Assembly: GCA_964200185.2 (NCBI GenBank)
Contig: CAXNAD020000331.1
Span: 1 to 21,626, forward strand
DNA: 21,626 bases
Direction of reading: 5' to 3'
DNA from: Choristocarpus tenellus KU-1152
Lineage: Eukaryota; Phaeophyceae
Shown: piece after piece, positions 1 to 9,428 of the stretch
Layout of the letters: every line of letters begins with the position of its first letter
Position numbering within the stretch: position 1 is the stretch's first letter
Position numbers and translations under genes: made by a program
Notes under the pieces: model-generated
Databases searched by the model: none
Told to the model about the DNA's origin: nothing
Seen by the model: the letters and a program-made list of their open reading frames with translations, nothing else

Positions 1-259
1 GGGGTCCTCTTTGTTCTAGTACCCCTCTCCTTGTTACCCCCCCTCCGGTTTCTTCTCCAATTCAATACTGACCATCCCTTCATTCCTCGTGCCTCTGCCT
101 GCCCCTTAATTCTTTAACCTCCCAACTGTTCCTTAACTCTTCGTACATTCTTTGTTGATTCTTCTATTCTTTCTTGTCCCCTTCCTTGCCCCATGCGCCC
201 CAACCAACCAGAATTCTTCCGCCCACAAAACTCAGATTACTTCATAAACTTTCACTTTT
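1..259. other. Pyrimidine-rich sequence without a gene
   Basis: The plus strand is rich in C and T with several C runs, and no frame stays open for long. I see no gene, RNA or repeat boundary before the first dispersed repeat copy. Confidence 0.6.
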
Positions 260-364
260 TCACATATATGACATTTTATTTCTTTAGGGCTTATACTGAC
301 AATATGTACAGTTTTCATTGGTTTCCCCCCTGATACATCTACAAAATGTTAGAGGGCATAATTA
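260..364 (+). repeat. Dispersed repeat, copy 1
   Basis: First of three same-strand copies of a roughly 100-bp sequence (others at 485-577 and 16148-16258). Shared blocks include GGGCTTATACTGACA, a TTTTCATTGGTTTCC-like block and AGAGGGCATAAT at the right end. Just before the right end, two short arms flank the loop ACATCTACAAAAT and can pair using G-U wobbles. A right end with a hairpin followed by an AT-rich tail is typical of LINE or SINE 3' ends; that class is an inference, because no reverse transcriptase or pol III box was recognised. Confidence 0.8.
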
Positions 365-484
365 TGACTGAGAAGTATACTCTTTTCTTGCGTTTATTAC
401 AAGTTTTGTTCCCTGAACTTCCTATGAAATACAAAAAATAGGTAATAAAACAATAACTTAATAATGAATACTATCAAACTCAGT

Positions 485-577
485 ATTTTATTTCCTTCGG
501 GCTTATACTGACATATGTATAGTTTTCATTTGTTTCCCCCCTGACACATCTCCAAAATTTCAGAGGGCATAATAATT
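485..577 (+). repeat. Dispersed repeat, copy 2
   Basis: Second copy, same orientation, about 220 bp after copy 1. It shares the GGGCTTATACTGACA block, the TTTTCATTTGTTTCCCCCC block and CAGAGGGCATAATAAT at the right end, followed by an AT-rich tail. The hairpin arms are weaker here (CTGA against TCAG with an internal mismatch). The divergence from copy 1 suggests separate insertions or an old tandem duplication. Confidence 0.8.
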
Positions 578-2230
578 GAATTATAATTATAGAGATCGAA
601 TGAATAAAAAATCGATATTCGTGATGGTCGTTACAACGACGTTGGAAGTTGGGGCTTCGTTTTTTCCGTTCTTTTTAAAGAAAAAGTGCTCATATTGGGG
701 TTCCGAATCCTGGATTGTACGTCGTCAAGAGTGGAAACAGATGTACTATTACTTGATTAAAGTACACACTAACATTACAACTGTACCACTACGTGACGTT
801 GAGGATGTTTTGGTTTACGATTATTTATTTGGTTTGTTTTGCTCACGAATTCTGGATTATTATTATTTTATTCTATGTTTGCATTCCTCCCTATTCGCTT
901 TCCTCCCCACCTCTTATCAACCCTTCTGACCAACCAGTGCGACCTCTTTGCCACTGATTTCCAGTCCCCCCCACATCTGATGACCAACCAGGGTCAATCC
1001 CTTTCGCCACTGATTTCAGTGGTGTGTAGGGGGGGAGGTCTTGACTAGGTTTAGTGGTGGGTAGTGGGGGTGAGGCCAAATGTAGGATGATTGCCTGTCG
1101 GATATCATGCGAGATTTATGGTTGGGGTAGATATGTTACAGACGAATAGGGCGAGTATTTCTTTCCGCATTCTAACAAGCGCGAGCAGTATACACGCATG
1201 AGGAACCTTTGAAAGAGGCACTCTGATTTGCTAAAGGTTGCAGAGTAAGATCTGTAACTTGGGAATGTTGCAACTGTTTTGACACGTATTCCAACTTCTG
1301 TTAGCCAAAACAAATAAAACGCAAACGATAAAAGAAATAAAGAGCACTGCTTAAAATACAGCCCTCCCAAGACACTTCTTATATTTGATGCAATTTGCCC
1401 ATTGATGTTAAAAATGAGAAGTACCTCCTGTTCGACTAACCTGCCACGTGTCGGACATCTAGACTGCTGAAGTATCCTGAGAGGCTTGCACGAGCATCAG
1501 CATCTTCTATAGGCTTGTGGGTTGGAGCAATACATCCTGTGGAGGTAAGCTTCTACAGAGTGCTGTAACAGATATCAGGTATATGTCGATCAGTGATTGA
1601 CTGCATTGTTCCCGCTGCCAATTATTGTTCATCCCAAGTCGTTTGTGACGAAATCGAACAGTGAGGGCTCGTCGTACGATGAGATGAATAGGTTTTTACT
1701 TCGTGAAAGGGTCACAGGTGGAGGATCCCGGCTAGTAATGGGATGGATACTAGGCATAGACCCGTGTAAATCAAATGTCCTCCCAAAACGGTTTGTCGTA
1801 GTCATTATGCTCCTTTAGCTACAAGCTGGGATATTACTTGGGAATAGTAAGTATACAAAGGTATGAATACCAGACCAGCCCATATTATAGGGGGGTCGGT
1901 AGGTGGGGTGATTGCCAAGAAAGTTAAAATTATGTTTACGATGTATTACAAGTTATGTACTTCGTCATCTTTGCTACAAGCATTATCATCCGGTGTCCAT
2001 AGTGAAAGAAATTGATTACAGGAGCACATCGTATGGTGGCCAATAGTGGGATGATCAGTTCGAGTCGATCACAAGGGGGGGGACTCGTGGTAGAAAAGAG
2101 ATGGGTATATGCATCAAATGGTTATAGTTGTGCTAAGTGAACAATAGTAACCTGTACAGCTCAAAAGGGGGATAGGGAAGGAGGGAGAGTGAATGGTGTA
2201 CTCCTTTGATACCACGAACATCTCCAGTAG
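578..2230. other. No supported gene
   Basis: A 117-codon plus-strand open frame (576-929) begins inside repeat copy 2 and is rich in Tyr, Phe and Leu with no recognisable motif; I treat it as chance. A GGAG followed by GTAAGC near 1543 resembles a splice donor but I find no matching acceptor. Purine-rich G runs occur around 1028-1070 and 2076-2086. A 73-codon plus frame at 1597-1818 has no family match. Apart from the tandem pair at 927-1020 I see nothing I can name. Confidence 0.5.
927..1020 (+). repeat. Two-copy tandem repeat, about 54-bp period
   Basis: Two copies begin with TGACCAACCAG and end with GCCACTGATTTC(C)AG, at 927-964 and 981-1020. The second ends in the palindrome CCACTGATTTCAGTGG (7-bp arms, 2-nt loop), which the first copy has only partly. 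The copies differ in the middle, so the duplication is not recent. Confidence 0.7.
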
Positions 2231-2695
2231 TTTGAAGTGAGTACGGGGTTGCAAATGGATGTGTCTAGATTGAGGAGGGGACACATAAAAATACTATACA
2301 TTAATTCATCTCCCTCAAAACAAGGGGAGGGGGAGGGGGGAAAAAGGATAGTAACAGTAGAGCCAATGGACAGGTTGAATAAAAGTGAAAAAGACAAAAT
2401 AATTGAGTAGGGATAGTTGGACTGTTTAAGCTTGGCCTCTGAACCATCTAAGAGCAACACGTATCTCGCTCATTCCACCAACATAATGTCAACAAAACCT
2501 TCTCACGTCCCAGACAACTCACTGGTAGCTGTTGCCAGGACCAAAAGGATACATGTATACCACTATTTGTGGGACCGTGGAGCTGAGAACACAGGTATGA
2601 CATGGATATCCGATTTAGGTGATATTCAAGAGCCTTCCAAAGTGAGAGAACTTAAAATTCTAGAACGAGAGAATGTGTGGGGGGGAAGGAGATAA
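2231..2695 (+). pseudogene. Interrupted open frame, unknown product
   Basis: A single plus-strand frame runs 154 codons and is broken only by two TAG codons close together (2408-2410 and 2414-2416), giving open runs of 59 and 92 codons. It ends at TAA 2693-2695. The predicted protein is rich in Lys, Arg, Ser and Glu, with a Gly-Glu repeat encoded by the GGGGAG tract near 2322-2340. No domain is recognised. The opposite strand is also open for 99 codons (2161-2460), which weakens the case. It could be a decayed gene or chance. Confidence 0.25.
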
Positions 2696-3023
2696 TTTGG
2701 TTAGTGCTCATAAAGCCAGTCCAGAGCCTTCCAAGAGATTAGTACGGTTTCTAATTCATGTCGTCAAGTAGCACACTTCAAGGTGCAAACAAACTACATG
2801 AATATACAGACGTGAGGGGCAGTATATGTCAAATATGTGGAGACACCGATGAAAGATAAGGGAGCCACCAGGGTTGGGGATACAATGAGTGTCTGTAGCT
2901 GGGAACTGAGGTATAGACTTTGTGAAAGGCATAGCCTGGAGTGGTAGAACCCAATAGCAAGTATAAGGGACACTAAGATGATGCGATACCTCCATGACAT
3001 AAGGATATTAAACTAGAGACTGG

Positions 3024-3031
3024 CTATTTAA
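3024..3031 (+). promoter_or_regulatory. Possible TATA element
   Basis: The sequence CTATTTAAG lies about 37 bases before the ATG at 3067. It resembles a TATA box, but the tract that follows also fits a splice acceptor, so the two readings compete. Confidence 0.15.
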
Positions 3032-3060
3032 GGGGGAGTTTTCTTTATTTTTCACTATAG

Positions 3061-3294
3061 GGAGACATGTGGATGTTATTAATCTACAATAAATTAAGCG
3101 AGTCAACTGGTCCCACGAGTCTGCTCTGGGCTTTATTTTCGGCAGCTGATGTACCCTGTGGGATCACACCAGGAAGAATGTTGATTGGGCAAACTAGCTG
3201 GAGAACGGTTTCAGAGGGCATAGATTTTCAAGGGCAAGGGAAAACGTTAGCCAGGACTGATGGCGGAGTAAGAGGTTTTGAGGATGAAGATTAA
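3061..3294 (+). CDS. Candidate terminal exon or short ORF, unknown product
   Basis: The frame starts directly after a strong acceptor-like tract (TTTTCTTTATTTTTCACTATAG, 3039-3060) and stays open for 77 codons to TAA at 3292-3294. The protein ends in an acidic tail (GFEDED). An ATG lies six bases into the segment (3067), so a short intronless ORF is the alternative. No family is recognised. No upstream partner exon could be matched; the interrupted frame at 2231-2695 is the only candidate on this strand. Confidence 0.3.
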   Translation, partial: GDMWMLLIYNKLSESTGPTSLLWALFSAADVPCGITPGRMLIGQTSWRTVSEGIDFQGQGKTLARTDGGVRGFEDED

Positions 3295-4313
3295 TACCTT
3301 GAAGTCTTAAATTGAATATATTTGTACTTCTTGACTTCCTGTACCACTGAGCAAAGCATTTATATCTGCTTCACACATAGCAAATATATATTATTTTTCC
3401 ACCATTGGCCATATCAGCTCTTGTTGACAAAAAGTGGTAACACTGCCAATCACGTAAGTTTTATGTGTGTGGATGAGTAACATTGGTCCACTCACAACAT
3501 TTCTTTACAACAGAGGGACATCATCTGCTATGCACTTCAGATTATTCCTTTTGAGCTTTTGTTGTATCATGCTACTTGGGAAGAATATACGAGTGAGAGC
3601 CGAAAGAAAGAGAGGGTAGATATTAAAGAATGATCAGAGCATTAATTGTTATAAAACGCTCAGCAAGCTTACCATGATGGGATGTGCAGCTCCAATCCAT
3701 AAGAATACATGTGAACAATGAAGGTCGTAGAAGACTCCATGATGCACATGTCGTCAAGTATACTGGATCTCTCACTTCGATTATTCACTTCACAAGTACC
3801 ATCCTCAGGTTGTATACAGAACTAACAAAGATAAATCCCCTCAATGGGGCATGATAATAAATAAATAATAAATAAATACAAAGTTGAGATCCCCTCCTTT
3901 TCAGACCAGAATCGAGGGCTTTGCCTAACAGTCACAGTTAGTAACCTGAGAATGGATAGAATTGCCGGATCAGATTCACCATTGTCATGCTGTACCAACA
4001 GCATTGGGCAGGTCTCAAATTAGTACATTTCTGCTTGAACAGGTAAGAGATTGTCCTTCTTCCCCAGTCAGATGGTGTCCTATGCATTTTGCCATGCATC
4101 ATAAGGAGTACTACCTGCTCAAGCATTCTTTGCGTATAGAAGGTCTCTCATGCCCTATTTCTCTTGTAGAGAGATAAAAATATGTTCTGTAGCATCCACC
4201 ATGATGATTGTAAGTAAGTTGTGGGTAAGCTGCATACCGTAACAGGAGGAAGAGAATGAAGGGCTTTGGACAATGAACAACCAAAAATAAAAAAATAGCT
4301 ACCCTCCAAAATA
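3295..4313. other. No supported gene
   Basis: AT-rich sequence with short overlapping open frames of 60 to 71 codons on both strands around 3822-4177, none with a recognisable motif. I see no strong splice pair or repeat. Confidence 0.5.
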
Positions 4314-4739
4314 TTGAAAATCAGCCCCCTCCTTTGGTCTTCTCCGTATAATAATTCAGTGTGTCTATTTGAGGGTGGTGGTAGGGATCGACTGATGGGG
4401 CAGCATTTTTCCCTTTATTTTGTTCCTTGCTGCCCATGTGCGTATACGTCTGAGATACAGCTGCAGCAACATTTATACGGAGCAGTTGCATGTGTGGTGA
4501 CTAAAACTAAACAGGATATTTATTATCCTCAGAGCAAGCGTTCCTTGCCATTCAGGAGTATAGACAGTGAGCTTGTGTTCTTCTGTTTAGCAAGCAGGGA
4601 GGTTTCTATTCAATTCAACTATATTGACTATGTTGTCATCATAGTATATAGTGCTCTACATTGCATGCTACTAGCAACCTGCATGGGCCAAGGTGTCACA
4701 AATGTGACCATCAACGAGGTGGGAGGTTGCAAACAATAA
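4314..4739 (+). CDS. Hypothetical 141-codon ORF
   Basis: Open frame with no recognised family, rich in Cys, Tyr and Val. Near its C-terminal third (about residues 100-120) is a hydrophobic stretch containing YVVIIVYSALHCMLL that could span a membrane. By hand estimate, about one frame of this length is expected by chance in a window this size. It lies downstream of the CLAMP exon on the opposite strand. It may be fortuitous. Confidence 0.18.
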   Translation: MKISPLLWSSPYNNSVCLFEGGGRDRLMGQHFSLYFVPCCPCAYTSEIQLQQHLYGAVACVVTKTKQDIYYPQSKRSLPFRSIDSELVFFCLASREVSIQFNYIDYVVIIVYSALHCMLLATCMGQGVTNVTINEVGGCKQ

Positions 4740-4928
4740 TTGGATTTGGCAAAATTGAATGGTGCGCTGTGGTCATACAGGGGAGATTCATTTATAGTAG
4801 GAATAGAGTTGATTGTCAAAATGGATTCTTATCACTTTGCTCTCTCATCATTCCCCATGCACAGCAGCACCCAGGGATGCAGGAATCAGTGGCGTTTCCA
4901 CCTGTAAGTATCTCGTTTCATTCCTTAC

Positions 4929-5463
4929 AGTGGCTTCCTTTCTGAAGCACAGACTGTATAGCAAGACGTTGCGATACAAACTGCGAGCGACAAACTCTGT
5001 TATCTTGGCCACGTCATGGATGGAGAAGAGACACCTAAATGACCCCGAAGATTCATCCACAGATTCACCACATTCCTGTTGCTTGTCTCCTTCTCTTCCA
5101 GTACTCACCAGAGTTGTACCCTCAATTCTCTCTCCTTCTTTTCCACCCTTCACTTCCGCAGTAACATCATCCTCAAGAGTGCGCTGGCCTAAATTCCTCG
5201 AAAATTCCTTCTGCTTGAAGCTGTGACCTGCTAGAGCCAGTATTTGTGCAGTGAAGGCTTCAAATGGCTCCTCTATTGACCTCTTCCCTTGCACCACACT
5301 GGCCTCAAACACAGAGCGCGTGATGGTGTGGAATGCAGCGGACTGTTCCAGTGTAAAGCCTTGTTCACTGCAGAACATGAGATTGAGGTAATAATACTCA
5401 GTAGTAATCTTCTCCTTAACCGTTTTCCCAGGGTATGATATCCCCATGAAACCTGCCAGTAGG
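4929..5463 (-). CDS. Exon of a CLAMP-domain ciliary protein (flagellar C1a-32 family)
   Basis: This is the best-supported gene segment. The minus-strand frame encodes about 178 residues. The first part contains EYYYLNLMFCSEQGFTLEQS followed by AAFHTITRSVFEA; the last part contains HDVAKITEFVARSLYRNVLL then YSLCFRKE. These match the two halves of the CLAMP domain, known from the Chlamydomonas central-pair C1a-32 subunit and animal relatives such as CFAP119/CCDC189 and CABCOCO1; which member this is remains open. Between the halves lies an acidic, Gly- and Glu-rich insert of about 60 residues. The exon begins after a good acceptor (TTTTCTCCCTAACCCACAG; intron base at 5464) and adds one base to a split codon, so coding starts upstream. 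A donor GTAAGG follows at 4928 in phase 0. Without splicing there, the frame runs on to a stop at 4848-4850. The 137-codon plus frame at 4813-5226 is its antisense shadow. Confidence 0.8.
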
Positions 5464-6332
5464 CTGTGGGTTAGGGAGAAAAGGGAATGTTATTATAAGG
5501 TGTTTGTGAGTTGTGTTTGTCTATGTTTGTTGGTGTCTTGAGCTGTATGCCTGTATGCCAAGTCCAGATCAGTATTGTGGTAATATAGATGAAAAGCTTT
5601 CATAATGCCATTTGTGTACTGTTTAATGAAAAAATATTGTAGGTATGCCTTCGCAGTTATTGTCGAGCTTAATTCCCTTTCTCGGTACCATACACAATGT
5701 GGGTCGTTGTATGGTCTTTAAATTGCTCTACGGTTTCAGAGACACTTGAAACTTTCTATTGTGAAGATGTTCGGAAAAATGACGAATATCCAAGAGTCCA
5801 TCTTCGTGGTTGGGTTGGTGGCGCTGACTGCAGCAGCAGTGATGCCGTCATTCAATGTCCAATAATGATGCCTATAGGCGAGTGTCAGCCTGGACTGGTA
5901 TTACCCAGTTATTTCGTCATGCGCTTGTGCTGATGTGCTTACCCTCTGGCACAAGGGTAACAACATGGACACCTGATGCCAACGTCCTGGTTCTGCATCA
6001 AGTAATAGTGCAAACACTGGCTGACCGCAAGATGGACTTCTAGGGATGGTATCTGTTTTACTGGTTCCGGGGGCTATGTAGCTTCCCACCTGTCAACCCC
6101 TTGCCACACTGACTCTGTGGTACGCTGGAGCTAAGAGTAGAAAGTTCTGTGTTGAGTACCAGATCAGGAATGAGGTTGACCCCATGGGTGCAACAAGTTT
6201 CAAATCGGACTTTGATTAGCAGGTGTGAGATTTCGTGCTAGACCAACTTGTTGCTCCAGCTCCTTGTGCGGTTAAGATGTAAACCTATGGGACTGGCGTC
6301 GGAAACGTTACACCGTCGTAGTCCACCTAATA
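5464..6332. other. No supported gene; possible upstream part of the CLAMP gene
   Basis: The CLAMP gene should continue here on the minus strand, but I could not fix an upstream exon. A donor-like AGAGG/GTAAGC on the minus strand near 5944 closes a 49-codon open stretch, but its phase (0) does not fit the exon at 5463, which needs two bases. On the plus strand, a short frame from ATG 5767 has a hydrophobic run (ESIFVVGLVALTAAAVMPSF) resembling a signal or anchor, but it stops after 33 codons. Confidence 0.4.
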
Positions 6333-6890
6333 TTGACCGATGATTGCGTCCAGTCAGCGGGGGATGTGATAGGTATGAGTGTGTGGATCAATGTATGTGT
6401 ACAGAGTCTGCACGATGGAACTGTAGTAGAGGGCCGCAGCAAATGCCTTTCCAGAGTCCGTTACTGTCTCTCTAGAACTTTTGAGAGGATACCTACTCAC
6501 GATCCTACGAGATCGAAATGTTGGCGATGGATTATGGAAAGCAGATTTAAACCTCCAGCTCTTTTCCTGTTGATGTGCCACCAAGCAACGAGATCTATCT
6601 TTGCAACCCGCCTAAAGAATTCAGTCGGCTCTGGCGAGTCTACTACATCTATGACCTCTTACATTGCCCACAACAAAGACATGTTATCCACCTGCTCTAT
6701 GGTGGGGCCAAATAATTGTTGTGGGTTGACCTGCACCATGAATGTAGACCAAATGGGAAGAGAAGGTTCCAGGCGTCGAGGAGCAACTTCCTTGTCCTAC
6801 ATCGCACTCAGGTCTATAGGTGAGTACGGTGAACCCGAATTCACAAGTACCCCCGCCATATGTGCTTGGACGTATACGCCCCTGCTCTGA
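6333..6890 (+). CDS. Hypothetical 185-codon ORF
   Basis: Second longest open frame in the window; by hand estimate a frame this long arises by chance about once in eight such windows. The product is rich in Cys, Ser, Thr and Arg with no recognised domain, signal or zinc-binding spacing. The two other plus-strand frames are also largely open here (about 6427-6573 and 6548-6709), and the latter looks at least as protein-like. The true frame, if any, is therefore uncertain. It may be a decayed gene with frameshifts. Confidence 0.25.
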   Translation: MTDDCVQSAGDVIGMSVWINVCVQSLHDGTVVEGRSKCLSRVRYCLSRTFERIPTHDPTRSKCWRWIMESRFKPPALFLLMCHQATRSIFATRLKNSVGSGESTTSMTSYIAHNKDMLSTCSMVGPNNCCGLTCTMNVDQMGREGSRRRGATSLSYIALRSIGEYGEPEFTSTPAICAWTYTPLL

Positions 6891-6911
6891 CGTGCGTCCA
6901 TGACTTCGTAA

Positions 6912-7618
6912 CTATTGATGTTTGGACCGAAGTTGATGCCCGCAATGTGTAGGAGTTACTTTCTGTAAACAACTTGGGTTGGTTGAGAGTGCATCTTCTC
7001 CATGAAGAGGTGTATCCTCACCCCCTGAAGGTTCACCTCCCCCTGTTTGAGCACTTGTACGACTGTCGTATTCACCCTTACTTAGGGTGAAGAAAGATGA
7101 GTCGTTGAAATGACCAAATGACATGTCCGATATGATAAATTGGTTTAGAAGATGTGACTGATAACTACTAATAGGGACACTACTCGTGTTCTCTCCTTAC
7201 TTGATCTGTCGTTCTGGATTCTCCTCTTCATAGACAAGTCCCAATTGTTCCTTGGTGAGGTCTTCCCACAACTTCTCCATACTTTTGCTTTTTCTCGTTT
7301 TGCAAACAATATTTCAAGCACGTTTTGTAATTAAGAACACGTTAGGAGTTTCAGATACATGCCAATGCCTTCTTGCGTTTTATGAAGAAGAGATCCTTTA
7401 AACTCACCCTTCTTGTTCTTCACAAAGAGTTGGACGATGAATCCTGAGGCGGAACCAAGGGGATGGGATAGGTTTCGTTCATTCACCAGAGACCTCAACA
7501 AGGTACCTTGCTTGAGAAATTCTCTTATGTGGGGCATCATGACGGGAACACTCATGGGAATGCACAAGTTCAGAGTGGGAAGTGAGTAGTATAGATTTGT
7601 TGTCAAATTGATCTTCAC
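6912..7618 (-). pseudogene. Interrupted minus-strand frame, unknown product
   Basis: An open run from 7618 to a TAA at 7331 (95 codons, containing MMPHIREFLKQGTLLRSL) is followed after a frame change by a second run. That run goes from ATG 7280 to a stop at 6912 and is broken only by one TAA at about 7197-7199. The second run includes a Gly/Glu-rich part (TGGGEPSGGEDTP). The one in-frame TAA overlaps a donor-like AAGTAAGG, so an intron rather than a stop is possible. No domain is recognised. A competing plus-strand frame overlaps 6912-7090. It may belong with the interrupted frame at 7714-8592. Confidence 0.3.
7071..7091. repeat. Hairpin, 8-bp perfect stem
   Basis: TTCACCCT and AGGGTGAA pair perfectly around a 5-nt loop. 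The TGA at 7088-7090 that ends a plus-strand interrupted frame (about 6548-7090) lies inside the right arm. Confidence 0.6.
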
Positions 7619-7713
7619 CTTCCTCTACGCCCTCACTATGTACTCCATGGACAACTTTCAACACTGAATTATACTTTAGCTGAGTCTCCCGAAGTTCATT
7701 GAACCTTCATTTA

Positions 7714-8592
7714 GACACTCATTGCATACCCTCTGCCATCTTCCTTCCCAGGACCTATCCTGAACGCTTGCGATGCTGCCGTGATAACTTTCGGCGTTGC
7801 ATCAGCCTTTTCATGGTAAGTAAGGCATAGGGTCAGTGGGAAGGAAAGTATGTTTCTATTTCCAAGGGAGTGAAAAAAAAGTTGACAAAGTAGTTGATTG
7901 GGAGGCTAAAGGTTTATGACGATCAATGTGCTTTCCTCATCCTGTCCTTGACTCATGGCTTCCGTCGATGCTTCAACTTTTGCATGATATAGGTAGAGGT
8001 CGCCTATTGTTATTGTCATCCTTATAGAAGGGTATGCCTGTGTGTGTGCAATATCGCTGTTGTCATAGATGTTGATGAACGCCTCTCGTCCCTGACACCG
8101 CTTCGGAACATAAGGCCTACTAACTGTCTCAAGACCAACCAACTTAGTACTTAGATCTGAGTATTTCTTTGGCACCACTTGCCACTTATCTTACACCACT
8201 AAGGTTCGCGTGCAACCGGGAGCTGAGGGAGAAGCAGCTGTTATTGGAGGATGCTCTTCATAGACAAGGGGTGAAGAAGGAGCCGAAGGGTGGTATAAAG
8301 TAATTTCCCCGAACATTCCCGGGTTCTTTTGGAACGACATACCTGGGTTTTCGCAGCACCACTGATGCCTTGCCGCCACTTATCTATGCCCTGGCCTTAT
8401 CTCATAGAGTAGGTACAAGTAGTGTCGAGGGATATGTTGGGTGGTGGGCAACTGGGTCACCAGGGTATGGCAATATTCCTGCCATGCCCTGGTGCAATAC
8501 AGAAGTGGACATAGCACTCTGCTGCAAGGTTGCTGAAGAACAAATATGTGATATTGGGGGCAAAACCCAAGATTAAAAAGAGCATTTAGTCT
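7714..8592 (-). pseudogene. Long minus-strand frame with three stops, unknown product
   Basis: One reading frame spans about 293 codons and holds only three internal stops (8380-8382, 8191-8193, 7906-7908), where about 15 would be expected by hand estimate. Open runs are about 70, 62, 94 and 64 codons. Notable stretches are PGMSFQKNPGMFGEITLYHP, a Pro/Ser-rich part near 8200-8280, and SRPYVPKRCQGREAFINIYD. No family is recognised. No splice pair removes the stops, so decay is more likely than introns. A plus-strand frame overlaps its 5' third. Confidence 0.35.
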
Positions 8593-9090
8593 CTATTGGG
8601 AGCCTGTTTGGATGTCTTACAGAATCATGCCACCTTACCCTGCAAAGTGCTGGACTGGAGTGAGCAGGAGATGCGACTGTTTATAGCAACATTAAGGCCA
8701 TGAGCTGTTGCCTATGACTGCAATGATATGGGCCCTCTAAAGTCGTTGCTGCTTGGTGCTGCATTACTTGTAAATGATCTTGCATGGTGCACACACCTCC
8801 TTCCAGGATACCTGAACTTGTTGAAAGGAGAAGGGGTGATTCCTACAATGCTACCATGGGAAGTCTTGCCTCTCGTAAGGGGCCTACACTGTTGTCCCTA
8901 CTCCAACTATGAGGTGCTTTGGGGACAGAAAGAAACCTCACATTGTTTCCTTGGGGCCTGCTACTGCTTGTACTGTAACGCATGCAGTGAAATTGTGGTG
9001 TGTAGATCCATTTTTGATCAGTCTCCTATGCAACTAGTGATAAATGCTGCTCCTATTGCAATAGCTATGTGTGCAGTTGCTCAAGGATAA
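8304..9090 (+). pseudogene. Two-part plus-strand frame, unknown product
   Basis: A frame is open from 8304 to a TAA at 8574-8576 (90 codons, including GYVGWWATGSPGYGNIPAMP) and continues weakly to about 8660. A second frame then runs 120 codons from ATG 8728 to TAA 9088-9090. The second part is hydrophobic and Cys-rich (CYCLYCNAC near residues 80-90), with no recognised domain. The parts are in different frames and would need a frameshift or intron to join. It overlaps the minus-strand candidate at 7714-8592, and only one can be real in the overlap. Confidence 0.25.
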
Positions 9091-9428
9091 GTTTGTTCCC
9101 AACTTCCTAAAGCACCGTATACATAACTAATCTGTGAGTACGCTGCTTGGCGCTGGCACAGGTTGGAATATCTCCGATTTCCTTTCTGATAGAACGTTTC
9201 TCCTTGATATGACAGTGCCAATGTATTTTTGAGATTTGGTTTGGTTCGATTCTGTACGTCATTTCTATCCTCAAATACTACAAAGAAGAAAGAAAAACAC
9301 CAGTAGTTCTGCACGCAAAAGCACATCACACTTGATCTCTCAGCCCAGGAAATCTGTCGAAAGTGTTTCATAATCATATCGCAAGACTGAACAGGAGTTA
9401 GACTGTGGCAAGAGACCCAAGAAAACAA
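9081..9428 (-). CDS. Hypothetical 115-codon ORF
   Basis: Open minus-strand frame with no recognised family. It has an aromatic hydrophobic stretch (WCFSFFFVVF) in the middle and a basic, Asn- and Gln-rich C-terminal half. It converges tail to tail with the plus frame ending at 9090, overlapping by 10 bases. It could be chance. Confidence 0.2.
   Translation of the reverse strand: MFSWVSCHSLTPVQSCDMIMKHFRQISWAERSSVMCFCVQNYWCFSFFFVVFEDRNDVQNRTKPNLKNTLALSYQGETFYQKGNRRYSNLCQRQAAYSQISYVYGALGSWEQTYP

Noticed and set aside
576-929. 117-codon plus-strand ORF starting in repeat copy 2
   Set aside because: It begins inside a dispersed repeat, is biased to Tyr, Phe and Leu from AT-rich sequence, and has no motif or splice context.
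2231-2695. Reassigned TAG codon as an explanation for interrupted frames
   Set aside because: The interruptions across the window use TAA, TAG and TGA alike, and frameshifts are also needed, so a variant genetic code does not explain them.
2756-3000. Two overlapping minus-strand frames of 68 and 79 codons
   Set aside because: They overlap in different frames, are hydrophobic without a clear anchor pattern, and show no splice or family evidence.
2757-3762. Exact 14-base direct repeat CATGTCGTCAAGTA near 2759 and 3748
   Set aside because: About one such 14-base coincidence is expected in a window of this length, and the flanks do not match.
4813-5226. 137-codon plus-strand open frame
   Set aside because: It lies antisense to the CLAMP exon, whose protein matches a known domain family; the plus frame has no recognisable features.
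9238-9260. GGTTCGATTC, resembling a tRNA T-loop
   Set aside because: The flanking bases do not form the five-pair T stem and no acceptor or anticodon arm fits at the right distances.
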